Counted from the stretch's first letter, positions 27,784-36,330 are shown. The stretch: 64,000 nt of DNA from Rhodococcus jostii RHA1 (GCF_000014565.1 NC_008268.1:2542001-2606000); one strand, 5' to 3'. Translations and numbers: made by a program. Notes: generated by a model not told the origin, from the sequence alone.

Positions 27784-28884
27784 CGCGAGCCTCTCGGAAG
27801 CTTCGAGTTCGCGGACCAGCGGCAGGACGTTGGCGCCGAAGTATTCGATCTCCTCCTGGAAGTGCAGGAATCCGCCCAGGATGAGGTCGACTCCGCGGCG
27901 GCGGTATTCGACGATGCGCTCGGCGATCTGCTCCGGCGTCCCGATCAGCTGGGAGCGGAATCCGTCGTTGTACTGGACGAGATCCTCGAACGTGGAGTCG
28001 GCCCACATTCCCGACTTGTCGGCGGTGGACGCGCCGGCCTGCTGGACGGCGGACCTGAATCCCTCGACCGCGGGTTTGTTCGCCTTCTCGATGATTTCGC
28101 GGAGGGTGTCGCGCGCTTCCTTTTCGGTGTCGCGGGCGATGATGAATCCGTTGAGCCCGAACTTCACTTCCCGGTTGTGCTCGCGCGCCACCTTCCGCAC
28201 GTCGACGAGCTGTTCGGTGACGCCGTCGTAGTCCTTGCCGTTGCTGAAGTACCAGTCGGAGTACCGGCCCGCGTTCCGCCGTGCGGCGGCCGAGTTGCCG
28301 CCCTGGAACAGTTCGGGGTTCGGACGGTCGGGCGTGTTCAGCGGCTTCGGCTTGAGGGTGAAGTCGTGGATGCGGTAGAAGTCGCCACGGAAGTCGACGT
28401 CGTCCTCGGTCCAGATCTTGCGGAGCACCTGCAGGAACTCGGCGCTGCGCCGGTACCGCTCGTCGTGCTCGAGCCACGGCTCCCCGAGGTGGGTGAATTC
28501 GTCCTTGAACCAGCCGCTCACGACGTTGACGGCGAACCGGCCGTTCGACAGATGGTCGGCCGTGGCACCCAGCTTCGCCAGCACGGCGGGCTGCCACAGA
28601 CCCGGGTGGACGGCAGCGATCACCTTCAACCGTTCGGTGGCCAGCAGCAGTGCGAGGCTGAAGCTGGTCGACTCGTGCTGGTACTCGGCCCCGTAGCTGG
28701 CCTCGTACCGGACCTGGCTGAGCGCGTACTCGAAACCGTTGTTCTCGGCGGTCTGGGCGAGCTTCTTGTTGTACTCGTAATCCCAGCTGGTCCGCTGTTC
28801 GATGTCGGACGTGACGAGCCCGCCACTGACGTTGGGCACCCAGTAGGCGAACTTGATCTGCTCAGCGATGTGTTCGGTTGACAT
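27769..28884 (-). CDS. sfnG: FMNH2-dependent dimethylsulfone monooxygenase
   Basis: A 371-residue bacterial-luciferase-family enzyme resembling SfnG: IKFAYWVPNVSGGLVTSDIEQRTSWDYEYN, NNGFEYALSQVRY, GWFKDEFTHLGEPWLEHDERYRR. SfnG converts dimethylsulfone to methanesulfinate with FMNH2 from a partner reductase. Start at 28884 (MSTEHIAEQ) is preferred over an in-frame ATG at 28929. It diverges from sfnB, with a 126-base gap holding both promoters. With ssuD nearby, this indicates use of dimethylsulfone and sulfonates as sulfur sources. Confidence 0.9.
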   Translation of the reverse strand: MSTEHIAEQIKFAYWVPNVSGGLVTSDIEQRTSWDYEYNKKLAQTAENNGFEYALSQVRYEASYGAEYQHESTSFSLALLLATERLKVIAAVHPGLWQPAVLAKLGATADHLSNGRFAVNVVSGWFKDEFTHLGEPWLEHDERYRRSAEFLQVLRKIWTEDDVDFRGDFYRIHDFTLKPKPLNTPDRPNPELFQGGNSAAARRNAGRYSDWYFSNGKDYDGVTEQLVDVRKVAREHNREVKFGLNGFIIARDTEKEARDTLREIIEKANKPAVEGFRSAVQQAGASTADKSGMWADSTFEDLVQYNDGFRSQLIGTPEQIAERIVEYRRRGVDLILGGFLHFQEEIEYFGANVLPLVRELEASERLAPVSG

Positions 28885-29010
28885 ACCCAGCATGCAACCC
28901 GCCCATACAGCGCACGCCCACCCTTCCAATCAGTGCGCGTACAACCCTTCACCCGGCTCGCGGGTCCGTGTGAGGTTCGACGGCATGACAGCAGTACAGG
29001 GAGGTCAGGC

Positions 29011-30222
29011 ATGACCGCCGTCCAGAGCGCCCACCGCATCAGTGACGAGGCCGAAGCGCTCGCCGTTGCTGCCGATCTCGCCGCACAGTTCGCCGAGGAG
29101 GCGGCAGGCCGCGATGCCGGCCGGCAACTCCCCTACGAACAGGTAGGCGCTCTCGCCGCGTCCGGACTGCTCGCGCTCGGCGTTCCCCGCGAGCACGGTG
29201 GCATCGACGCGCGGACCGAAACCCTCGCCGAAGTCTTCCGCATTCTCGCCGAGGGCGATCCGAGCATCGCGCAGATCCCGCACAGCCACTACACGTTCCT
29301 CGAGGTGCTGCGTCACCAGGGCACGCCCGCGCAGCAGGAATTCTTCTACTCCGAGGTGCTCGCGGGGCGCCGGTTCGCCAACGCCCAGAGCGAGCGCGGA
29401 ACCAAGACGATCGATATCGACGCCACGACGCTCACCGAGCAGGGCGGCGACTTCGTCGTCGACGGTCGCAAGTTCTACAGCACGGGCGCACTGTTCGCCG
29501 ACTGGATCGCGGTACGGGCCACCCTTCCGGGGACGACGACGCCGACCGGGAAACCCGCCAAGGCCGTCGCCTACCTGCCGAGCACCGCCGCCGGGCTGTC
29601 GATCGTCGACGACTGGGACGGCATGGGGCAGAAGACCACGGCGAGCGGAACCGTCACTCTGGACGCCGTCCGGGTGCCCGCATTCCACGTCGTGCCGTTC
29701 TCCCCCATCTTCGACGCACCCACCACGTACGGGTCGCAGGCCCAGATCCTGCACGCCGCCATCGACGCCGGGATCGCCGCAGCGGCCCTGAACGAGGGCG
29801 TGCGCTCCGCGCGTCAGGCACGGCCCTATTTCGAGGCGGGCGTCACCGACGCCGTCGACGATCCCCTGCTGATCCAGTTGGCCGGTGAGGCGGCGGTCAC
29901 CGTCCGGTCCGCGACGGCACTCCTCCGGGAGGGTGCGCGCAGCATCGACGCAGCGCGGCGCGACCTCACGGAGCAGAGTGCCGCGGTCGCCTCGATCGAC
30001 GCCGCCGCAGCCAAGGTCGCTGCCGCCCGCGCGTCACTCGAGGCGTCGAGCGTGCTGTTCGAACTGGGCGGCACCCGCAGTGCGTCGGAAACGTCCAACC
30101 TGTCGCGGTACTGGCGCGACGCCCGCACCCACACCCTGCACGACCCCACGCGGTGGAAGATCCAGCACATCGGCCGGTGGACACTGTCGGGCACCGTCCC
30201 ACCCCGTCACGGCCTGCTGTAG
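29011..30222 (+). CDS. sfnB: SfnB-family acyl-CoA dehydrogenase-like flavoenzyme
   Basis: A 403-residue acyl-CoA dehydrogenase-fold monooxygenase. Features include REHGGIDART, EGDPSIAQIPHSHYTF, SERGTKTID, WDGMGQKTTASGTV and a C-terminal LFELGGTRSASETSNLSRYWRDARTHTLHDP. It matches the SfnB/desulfurisation (DszC-like) group linked to sulfur acquisition. The ATG at 29011 has GGGAGG just ahead. A nine-codon open frame (MTAVQGGQA) at 28985 ends by overlapping this start. The TAG stop is at the junction with hairpin element copy 2. Sulfur role is from family knowledge and neighbours. Confidence 0.87.
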   Translation: MTAVQSAHRISDEAEALAVAADLAAQFAEEAAGRDAGRQLPYEQVGALAASGLLALGVPREHGGIDARTETLAEVFRILAEGDPSIAQIPHSHYTFLEVLRHQGTPAQQEFFYSEVLAGRRFANAQSERGTKTIDIDATTLTEQGGDFVVDGRKFYSTGALFADWIAVRATLPGTTTPTGKPAKAVAYLPSTAAGLSIVDDWDGMGQKTTASGTVTLDAVRVPAFHVVPFSPIFDAPTTYGSQAQILHAAIDAGIAAAALNEGVRSARQARPYFEAGVTDAVDDPLLIQLAGEAAVTVRSATALLREGARSIDAARRDLTEQSAAVASIDAAAAKVAAARASLEASSVLFELGGTRSASETSNLSRYWRDARTHTLHDPTRWKIQHIGRWTLSGTVPPRHGLL

Positions 30223-30280
30223 GCGGCTCCGCCGCCCGTGAGCGGTTAGCGAGTCCCTGGACTCGTCAACCGCGCACGGG
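30222..30280 (+). repeat. Double-hairpin intergenic element, copy 2
   Basis: Same order as copy 1: GGCGGC-TCC-GCCGCC then CCCGTGAGCGG...CCGCGCACGGG (30235-30280). It lies between the convergent sfnB and DUF4185 genes, and its first G completes the sfnB TAG stop. The central GAGTCCCTGGACTC core is shared by the copies. Confidence 0.85.
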
Positions 30281-30282
30281 CG

Positions 30283-31755
30283 CTACGCGCCTATGTCCGC
30301 CTTCATGAGGAAGACGTTGTAGTCGGACCACGTCGACATGGTGAAGTACAGATCGTCGCCGCTCGACCACGGGTGGATGAACCCGCCGTACAGTTCCGGG
30401 TACTCGACGGCGCTGACCATCGGCGCCCCGCCGGACCAGGCGCCCTGCGGCGAGTCGGACTCCCGGAGAACGATGGCCGCCTTGGACGTGTCGAGGTACG
30501 CCATCTGCCATTTGCCGGTGGCCTCCTCGTAGCGCACGGACAATTCGGCGGCGGGGGCGTCCACGATCGGCGTCGCCTCCGTGTAACCACCGACGGGCGT
30601 CCAGTTGCCGTTCTGCCAGTACTGGTACGCGGATGTGTTCAGCACATCGGCGGCCGGGACGCGGGCCAGACCGATGGCACCGAGCCTCGTGTTGGGGGTG
30701 CCGAACATGTACACGTAGTCGCCGGCCGGGACCATCGACGCGACCTGGAACTTGGTGACCCCGAAGATGTTGTCCCACTTCGCGTACGGATCCTTGGTCC
30801 ACGTCGATCCGCCGTCGTCCGAGTAGGCGATGCCGCCGTAGTTCGTCCACCACGTGGCGGGGATGCTGTTCCAGGTGCGGATCGACATGTAGCTCATGTA
30901 CTGCCGGTTCCCGACGGCGAAACCCGAGGTCGGGATGGTGGTGATCTCGATGTTGTCGAGCTTGCGGCTGTCGAGCAGTTCCGCCGCGTGGCACCGGCTG
31001 TCCTGGACCATGCTGTCGAGGCTCATGCCGTCGGACAGGTTGCGGTCGGAGCTGAAACCGAGGACGTTGCTGCGCCAGTCGTCGCCCTGGCCACCGGGTG
31101 GCTGGAATCCCTTGCCGACCGTGTCGCCGAACGCGACGGCGATCTGGTCGGGGGCGCTCTCCCACATGATGCCGAGGTCGGTGCCGTTGACCTGGTAACG
31201 CTTGTCGGTGCGGCTGACGGAGCCGGATCCGGTCACCTTGGCCACGCGGGTCACGTCGCCGATCTTCGGGGTGGCCGGGGCCGCGCTGCGCGGCGCCTCC
31301 TCGGTCGCGGGGTGCACGAGAGGCGGCGGTGGGGGCAACTGGATGTCGGCGCCCGGGACGGGAATGCCGAAGTGGAAGGGTGTGAATTTCACGCTGACGT
31401 CCGGGATGTTCAGCACGCTCGACAAGTTTCCCGGGGCCTGTCCGGTCTCGTCGGTGAGGTCGGGGCACGGATCGGTGCACGTGTCGGCGGGCAACGCCTG
31501 CGACACGCGGACGGGCTCGGTGACGGGGGCGGGGTACGGCACCGTCGTGATTTTCGGGTACGGGATCGGAATCTCGAGCTTTTCCGGTATCAGCGAATGC
31601 GTTTCGTTCGACACTTCGCTCGCGCAGGGACCGCTGCCGGGTAGGCCGTTGGACACCGGCTCTGGTTCCGCGACAGCAGCGTTCTGGTTCGAGTAGGCGA
31701 TCATGCCCGAGCCGATCGCCACTGCCGCGACCGACGCGACCCACCTCTTCGACAT
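30283..31755 (-). CDS. Secreted DUF4185 beta-propeller protein
   Basis: A 490-residue exported protein: signal peptide MSKRWVASVAAVAIGSGMIAYS with a likely cut after AVAEP, a Pro-rich N-terminal region of about 130 residues, then a domain with GDVTRVAKVTGSGSVSRTDKRYQV, SDDGGSTWTKD and repeated beta-strands typical of DUF4185 five-blade propellers. Four Cys in the N-terminal part may pair outside the cell. Such proteins are widespread in mycolic-acid bacteria and may act on envelope polysaccharide; no activity is shown here. Start at 31755 is chosen because it gives the signal peptide; a longer in-frame start exists at 31833. Confidence 0.82.
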   Translation of the reverse strand: MSKRWVASVAAVAIGSGMIAYSNQNAAVAEPEPVSNGLPGSGPCASEVSNETHSLIPEKLEIPIPYPKITTVPYPAPVTEPVRVSQALPADTCTDPCPDLTDETGQAPGNLSSVLNIPDVSVKFTPFHFGIPVPGADIQLPPPPPLVHPATEEAPRSAAPATPKIGDVTRVAKVTGSGSVSRTDKRYQVNGTDLGIMWESAPDQIAVAFGDTVGKGFQPPGGQGDDWRSNVLGFSSDRNLSDGMSLDSMVQDSRCHAAELLDSRKLDNIEITTIPTSGFAVGNRQYMSYMSIRTWNSIPATWWTNYGGIAYSDDGGSTWTKDPYAKWDNIFGVTKFQVASMVPAGDYVYMFGTPNTRLGAIGLARVPAADVLNTSAYQYWQNGNWTPVGGYTEATPIVDAPAAELSVRYEEATGKWQMAYLDTSKAAIVLRESDSPQGAWSGGAPMVSAVEYPELYGGFIHPWSSGDDLYFTMSTWSDYNVFLMKADIGA

Positions 31756-32238
31756 CCCCGACCCCTCCGTCAACTCCGGCCACTCCCGGCGAGGGGAACA
31801 TAGCATCGCCCTTCTACGCTCGCCGGTTACCACACGCCATACCTGGCGGTAACATTTCCGTCCCGATCCGGAGCCGAGGCTGTGACTCCTGCCACGCGAC
31901 GGTGGAAGTTACTCGTACGCGGAGTCACCGATACCGCAGGTCAACGACTTTCGACCAGTGTGTTCGCGTGCCGACACCGTCAAGGGATCGGTGAACACCG
32001 GATTGCATCTGTTGACGCTCCGGATCGCCCGGTATTCACTGATCGTGCGCATCCACCGGATTCCCCGGTCCGCGACGAGACCCCGAGCTCCTCGCCCTCT
32101 GCGCTGCGGGCCCGCCCGCGTTCTTCCGCTCCAGCGCGAACCACCGCTCTGCACGGGTCCCGCATTCCACCGATCACCGCCGTCGTCGCTCGGCGGCAAC
32201 GACCCGTGCGAATTCCGCTGTCAACGAAAGGAATCGAC
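31756..32238. other. 483-base gap without a convincing gene
   Basis: This divergent gap separates the DUF4185 gene from the afsA-like remnant. Long open frames cross it, but their predicted proteins are Arg/Pro-rich and lack any recognisable motif, so I see no gene. It should carry the promoters of both flanking genes; an AGGAGT-like site is not evident until the GAAAGGA just before 32239. Confidence 0.5.
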
Positions 32239-32716
32239 ATGACCGCCGTCTTGGAACCGACCCTGTCCTATTCGTCGTCCATCCCCCGCGCGCACGTGCA
32301 CCGCGCCGCGATCTGCGAGGTCTTCCTCACCGACATCATCTGCGAGAGCGACCCACAGTTTCGTCTCGGTGTGCAGCTCCCCAGAGTCCACAGCTACTAC
32401 AGCGATCACAATATCGACCTCGACTCCGTGAGAGTGGGCCCCGCACCCGCCGCGGGGGTCCTGGACGCCACGATCACCGCGGAGAAGCGACGGGGCGCCG
32501 ACATCGTCGGAATCACGCTCGCAATGACACTGGCGCTGGACGGATCTGCCGCGGCCACCATGAGCATGACCATCCAGTGGATGCCCGGCGACGCGTGGGA
32601 CCGCCTCCGGCAAAAGGGTCGGGCACCGCTGCAGCTCGATCCCGCCCGTCCGCATCCGTTGCACGAGCGGGTCGAGCCTCGGGAGGTGGCTCGACATTCG
32701 TTCGACAACGTGGTCG
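32239..32716 (+). pseudogene. Decayed afsA-like (gamma-butyrolactone synthesis hotdog) gene
   Basis: The N-terminal part matches AfsA-family hotdog proteins: VHRAAICEVFLTD, VQLPRVHSYYSD, then LDSVRVGPAPAAG, RRGADIVG and MTIQWMPGDAWDRLR. Between HSYYSDHN and IDLDSVRVG a normal AfsA has about 40 residues including the conserved ExxRQ region; here they are missing in frame. The second hotdog domain is absent too: homology stops at REVARHSFDNVV, where hairpin element copy 3 begins. The frame stays open to 33012 but the rest is antisense to the monooxygenase and Arg/Pro-rich. GAAAGGA precedes the ATG. Most likely non-functional. Confidence 0.7.
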
Positions 32717-34249
32717 CCCGTGCGCGGTTAACGAGTCCCTGCACTCGTCAACCGCGCACGGGCGGGCGGAGCCGCCGAACGTCTCCGCGAGCCGGGCGAC
32801 GAGTTCGCTGCCGTCTCCCAACTCCCCCGACCAGGCCACTTCGCCGTCCGGTCGCACGAGCACCGTGGTGGGCCCGAGGTTCCGCGCCTGAATCAGCCGC
32901 ACCCGTTCACCCCACGGGGGTTCGACGACTGCGCGGACGGATTCGGATGCGTCCTCGCACAGCAGGAGCCCCCGGTCCCCCGCCGCGACGTGCAACCGGA
33001 TCAGGTCGGTGATCCCGGTGTCCGTCTCGATCACGGTGTTCGCTGCGAAGTCGCCGCGCGCCGCGTCCTGGAGAGCGCTGGGCGCCGGCTGACTCTGCGC
33101 ACTGATCGCGGAACCCAGCGCCCGGTTGCGGTCGCGGTCCTCCAGCAGGACGCCGAGTTCGTGTCGCAGGCGGTCACCGTCCACTCCGATTCGCATACGC
33201 TCACGCTGATCCGCGACGTTGGCGATCACCCCGGCCGCGCACGCGTGCCGTTCCCGCGAGTACACGTCCAGCACCGACGGGTCGGCCTGTCCCCGCGCGA
33301 CGAGGGCGAGGCGCCAGCCGAGGCCGATCGCGTCGCCGATACCGAGGTTCAGGCCCTGCCCGCCGAGCGGAAAGTGCACGTGCGCAGCGTCACCGACGAG
33401 GAGGACCCGGCCGAGCCGGTAGTCGTCGACCAGCCGCGAATAGTCGCTGAAGCGGGACAGCGACCGCGCGTCGCGGAACGGAACGGGACGGCCCGCGAAT
33501 CTGTCGACCGTCTCCTGCAATTCCTCCGCGGTGAGGGGCCGGCGATGATCCTCGTGCGGACCACCGAGGTCGAACGTGATGATGCGACTGAAGTCGGCGT
33601 GATTGACGTTGAGGACGGTCCAGCCCCGTTCGGTGCGCACCCACCCCTTGGGGGCGTTCGCGGGGTCGTCGAGGACGGCGAGACCCAGGAGCGCGGCGGC
33701 GGTCGGCGCCGTTTCGGTCGCCGTGAAGCCCGCGGTTCGCCGCACGATGCTGCGGGCGCCGTCCGCGCCGACCACCCAGTCGGCCGTGACCACCCGGGTG
33801 CGTCCCTCGTGGGTGAAGGTCACCGTCGCCCCGCCGTCGACCTGGTCGACGTCCGTGACCACCGCCGCCTTCACCACCGGGGTGCCGAGACCGATCAGCC
33901 GTGCGGTGAAGAGTCTTTCGAGATCGCTCTGCCCGATACCGGCGATGGCCGGTCCCTCGCCGGGCGGGACCGTGATCTCCAGACCCCAGACCCCGGCGTA
34001 GTGAAAAGTGGTCGACACGGCTCCTGCGTCCACGTCCGGCGCCGCGAAATGCCCTCGACGAGTGAGCAGCTGAATACTCCGCGCGTGAATCGTCCCCGCC
34101 TTCGGAACGTCCGTGGTGTGCTGGGCCGCCTCGAGGACGAGGACGTCGATTCCGCTGCGCGCCAGCTCGAGTGCCGTCAGCGATCCCACCGGGCCGCCGC
34201 CGACCACCACGACCTGATAGTGCTGTCGCAGGTCGTCCGCCTCCGTCAC
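32513..34249 (-). CDS. FAD-dependent aromatic monooxygenase, rifampicin-monooxygenase-like, with read-through tail
   Basis: A class A flavoprotein hydroxylase. FAD site VVVVGGGPVGSLTALEL, DG motif VGADGARS and GD motif GRVLLVGDAAHVHFPLGGQGLN are all intact, as is the thioredoxin-like C-terminal fold ending near VRPDGEVAWSG...LAETFG. Related enzymes hydroxylate phenolics or inactivate rifamycins. Expected length is about 490 residues; here 578 because the frame continues into hairpin element copy 3 (about 32776) and on through antisense afsA sequence, giving some 90 foreign residues. The start overlaps the MFS stop by four bases, so exporter and hydroxylase are coupled and controlled by the ArsR gene at 35954. 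Substrate not proven. Confidence 0.85.
   Translation of the reverse strand: MTEADDLRQHYQVVVVGGGPVGSLTALELARSGIDVLVLEAAQHTTDVPKAGTIHARSIQLLTRRGHFAAPDVDAGAVSTTFHYAGVWGLEITVPPGEGPAIAGIGQSDLERLFTARLIGLGTPVVKAAVVTDVDQVDGGATVTFTHEGRTRVVTADWVVGADGARSIVRRTAGFTATETAPTAAALLGLAVLDDPANAPKGWVRTERGWTVLNVNHADFSRIITFDLGGPHEDHRRPLTAEELQETVDRFAGRPVPFRDARSLSRFSDYSRLVDDYRLGRVLLVGDAAHVHFPLGGQGLNLGIGDAIGLGWRLALVARGQADPSVLDVYSRERHACAAGVIANVADQRERMRIGVDGDRLRHELGVLLEDRDRNRALGSAISAQSQPAPSALQDAARGDFAANTVIETDTGITDLIRLHVAAGDRGLLLCEDASESVRAVVEPPWGERVRLIQARNLGPTTVLVRPDGEVAWSGELGDGSELVARLAETFGGSARPCAVDECRDSLTAHGRPRCRTNVEPPPEARPARATDADGRDRAAAVPDPFAGGGPTRRRASTGWSCSWWPRQIRPAPVSLRA
32717..32776 (-). repeat. Double-hairpin intergenic element, copy 3 (inverted)
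   Basis: Inverted relative to copies 1 and 2: the long hairpin CCCGTGCGCGG...CCGCGCACGGG (32717-32762) comes first and GGCGGAGCCGCC (32765-32776) follows. It sits at the break of the afsA-like gene and inside the open frame of the convergent monooxygenase, which reads through it. It may be the scar of a deletion between repeats. Confidence 0.82.
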
Positions 34250-35820
34250 CGCGCGCCCGCCCCGCGTCGGAGCAGCACCGCGATGACACCCGACAATCCG
34301 GCGACGACGACCGCCAGAAGGACCAGCGTCGTGTGGAACGCGCTGTTGTAGGCGTCGATCACGAGCGGCGCCACCCGTTCCCGGACGTCCGGTCCGGCCG
34401 CCGCCAGGGCCTGCTCGAGATCGCCGCTGGCGGCCTTGCCGACGACGTCCGCCGCATTGCCCACGCCGTCGACGCCGGCCAGCGCTTCCTCGCCCCTGCG
34501 GGTGACGAGACCGGTGAGCAGCGCCGCGTACACCGCGACCGCGATGGCCTCGCTGCCCAGTCGCATCGTATTCACCACTCCCGCAGCCATACCCGCCTTC
34601 TCCTCGGGGACGAGGGCGAGCGCCTGACCGTCGACGAGACCGGCGGACAGTCCCATTCCGCAGCCCGCGAGGAGCAGCGGCACCGCGATGACCGCGACCA
34701 CCGTGTCGGGTCTCGCCAACAGAAGTCCCAGGTCACCGGCGATCAAGGCTCCCAGGCTGATCCAGATCACCACGAGCGGGTTCACCCCGGCGCCCACTGC
34801 ACGGCCTGCGGCGAGCGGTCCCACCACGACCGGAATGGTGAGGAGCACGATCACCAGACCCGCCTTCGCCGAAGACTGACCGGCCACGAATTGGAGGAAG
34901 GTCGGGAAGTAGGTGAGCAACGTGACGAAGCCGAACGAGGCCGCCACCGGGACCAGGCACAGGGCCATGAACCGGGCGTGGGTGAGCAGTTCGAGGTCCA
35001 GCAGCGGGGCCGGACGTCGCGATTCGACGCGGGCGAACGCGACCAGCAGCGCGACCGCGAGGACGAACGACGCCACGACCGCCGGGCTGCCCCAGCCCCA
35101 GGGTTCGCCCTGGACGATGCCGACCATCGCGGCGAGCAGACCCAGCACCAGGAGGACGGTGGCGAGGAGGTCGAACTTCGCGGCCACCTCGCCGGCCGGT
35201 CGTGCCAGTCCGATCACCGGGGTCGCCGCCGGCACCACGAGCAGCACCGCGGCCTGGACCGCGAAGATGGGCCGCCAGCCTGCCGTGTCGACGAGAAGCC
35301 CGGAGAGCGTCGGTCCGAGCGCCACACCGATGCCCGCGGTCGTCCCGAACAGGGCGAACGCACGCAAACGGGCGGGCCCGTCGAAGGCGGAGGACAGGAT
35401 GGCCGCGCCGCACGAGAAGATGGCGGCGCCACCGAGACCGGCGACGCCGCGGGCGACGTCGAGGACCACGATGTTCGGGGCCAGCGCGCTGGCGACGCTC
35501 CCGACCGCGAACGTGGCGGCACCGGTGGCGAACAGGCCGCCGCGACCGAAACGGTCCGACAGCGACCCCCAGACCAGGGTGAAGCACGCAAACGACAGGT
35601 TGAACGCGTTCACCACCCACTGCTGGCCCGATGCGCCCCCGCCGATGTCGGAGGAGATGGCGGGCAGCGCCACCGCGGTTCCGGAGATCGACATCGGGAC
35701 GACGAGAACGGCCAGCAGTACCGCGGCGAGGGTGAGGTTCCCGTGTCGCGGGTCGGACGGTGTTGCGTCGGGTGGTGACGTCGGTGTCGTGGCATCCGAC
35801 GTGGTCAGCTCCGAGGTCAT
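34246..35820 (-). CDS. MFS drug-efflux transporter (14-span DHA2-like)
   Basis: A 524-residue exporter with about fourteen hydrophobic segments. WGSLSDRFGRGGLFATG is the MFS loop 2-3 motif and ALGPTLSGLLVD fits the antiporter motif C region. An AGGAAGGA ribosome-binding site precedes the ATG at 35820. It overlaps the flavin monooxygenase gene by four bases and is divergent from an ArsR gene with two operator-like palindromes between. Efflux coupled to a modifying hydroxylase suggests self-protection or resistance to an aromatic antibiotic. Confidence 0.88.
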   Translation of the reverse strand: MTSELTTSDATTPTSPPDATPSDPRHGNLTLAAVLLAVLVVPMSISGTAVALPAISSDIGGGASGQQWVVNAFNLSFACFTLVWGSLSDRFGRGGLFATGAATFAVGSVASALAPNIVVLDVARGVAGLGGAAIFSCGAAILSSAFDGPARLRAFALFGTTAGIGVALGPTLSGLLVDTAGWRPIFAVQAAVLLVVPAATPVIGLARPAGEVAAKFDLLATVLLVLGLLAAMVGIVQGEPWGWGSPAVVASFVLAVALLVAFARVESRRPAPLLDLELLTHARFMALCLVPVAASFGFVTLLTYFPTFLQFVAGQSSAKAGLVIVLLTIPVVVGPLAAGRAVGAGVNPLVVIWISLGALIAGDLGLLLARPDTVVAVIAVPLLLAGCGMGLSAGLVDGQALALVPEEKAGMAAGVVNTMRLGSEAIAVAVYAALLTGLVTRRGEEALAGVDGVGNAADVVGKAASGDLEQALAAAGPDVRERVAPLVIDAYNSAFHTTLVLLAVVVAGLSGVIAVLLRRGAGAR

Positions 35821-35850
35821 GTCGATCCTTCCTGAAGAGTGCGGCCCCCG

Positions 35851-35913
35851 TGCACCAGAGGTTCGATACAATACGAACCATGCACCAGAGTTAGGTTCGA
35901 TGCAAGACGAACC
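35851..35913. promoter_or_regulatory. Tandem operator repeats between MFS and ArsR genes
   Basis: Two near-identical palindromes, GGTTCGATACAATACGAACC (35860-35879) and GGTTCGATGCAAGACGAACC (35894-35913), with arms GGTTCG/CGAACC. Each is preceded by the same TGCACCAGAG (35851-35860, 35881-35890). They fill the divergent promoter region and are the likely binding sites of the ArsR protein. Confidence 0.78.
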
Positions 35914-35953
35914 TTCACTCTGGTGGTCGACGACCCGAACCTGGAGGTGCGCC

Positions 35954-36268
35954 GTGCCCGACGCCGAGGGACATCCCGCGGTCGACGAGATCGAATTGGT
36001 CTCCGTCCTGGCCGCTCTCGCCGACCCCCTGCGACTGGAGGTCGTGCAGAAGCTCATGGTGGAGGCGGACGGGGCGGAACGTCACTGCACGTCGTTCGGG
36101 CTGCCGGTGTCCAAATCGACCCGCAGCCACCACTTCAAGGTGCTGCGTGAGGCCGGGCTGATCACGCAGGTCGACCGCGGCAATTCGCGGATGGCTCAGC
36201 TGCGCAGATCCGACATCGAATCCCGCTTCCCCGGTCTCCTGGACGCCGTCGCGGCCGCACCGGACTGA
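35954..36268 (+). CDS. ArsR-family transcriptional repressor
   Basis: A 104-residue winged-helix protein: LAALADPLRLEVVQKLM, then STRSHHFKVLREAGLITQVDRGNSRMAQLRR. The usual ArsR metal-binding Cys pair in helix 3 is missing, so it may sense an organic ligand. GTG start after CTGGAGG. Divergent from the MFS-monooxygenase operon with tandem palindromes between, giving a classic repressor/efflux arrangement. Confidence 0.87.
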   Translation: MPDAEGHPAVDEIELVSVLAALADPLRLEVVQKLMVEADGAERHCTSFGLPVSKSTRSHHFKVLREAGLITQVDRGNSRMAQLRRSDIESRFPGLLDAVAAAPD

Positions 36269-36330
36269 ACGCCGTCGCAGCGAAGTCTCGCCGAGCATCC
36301 GGATCGCCGCCGTTGCGATGATCGTGCGCC

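Noticed and set aside
32717..33012. Continuation of the afsA-like frame past the hairpin element
   Set aside because: Arg/Pro-rich, no homology, antisense to the monooxygenase; treated as a decayed tail.
34171..35778. 535-codon plus-strand frame opposite the MFS exporter
   Set aside because: Highly charged His/Arg/Glu-rich mirror of a membrane protein; no start signal.
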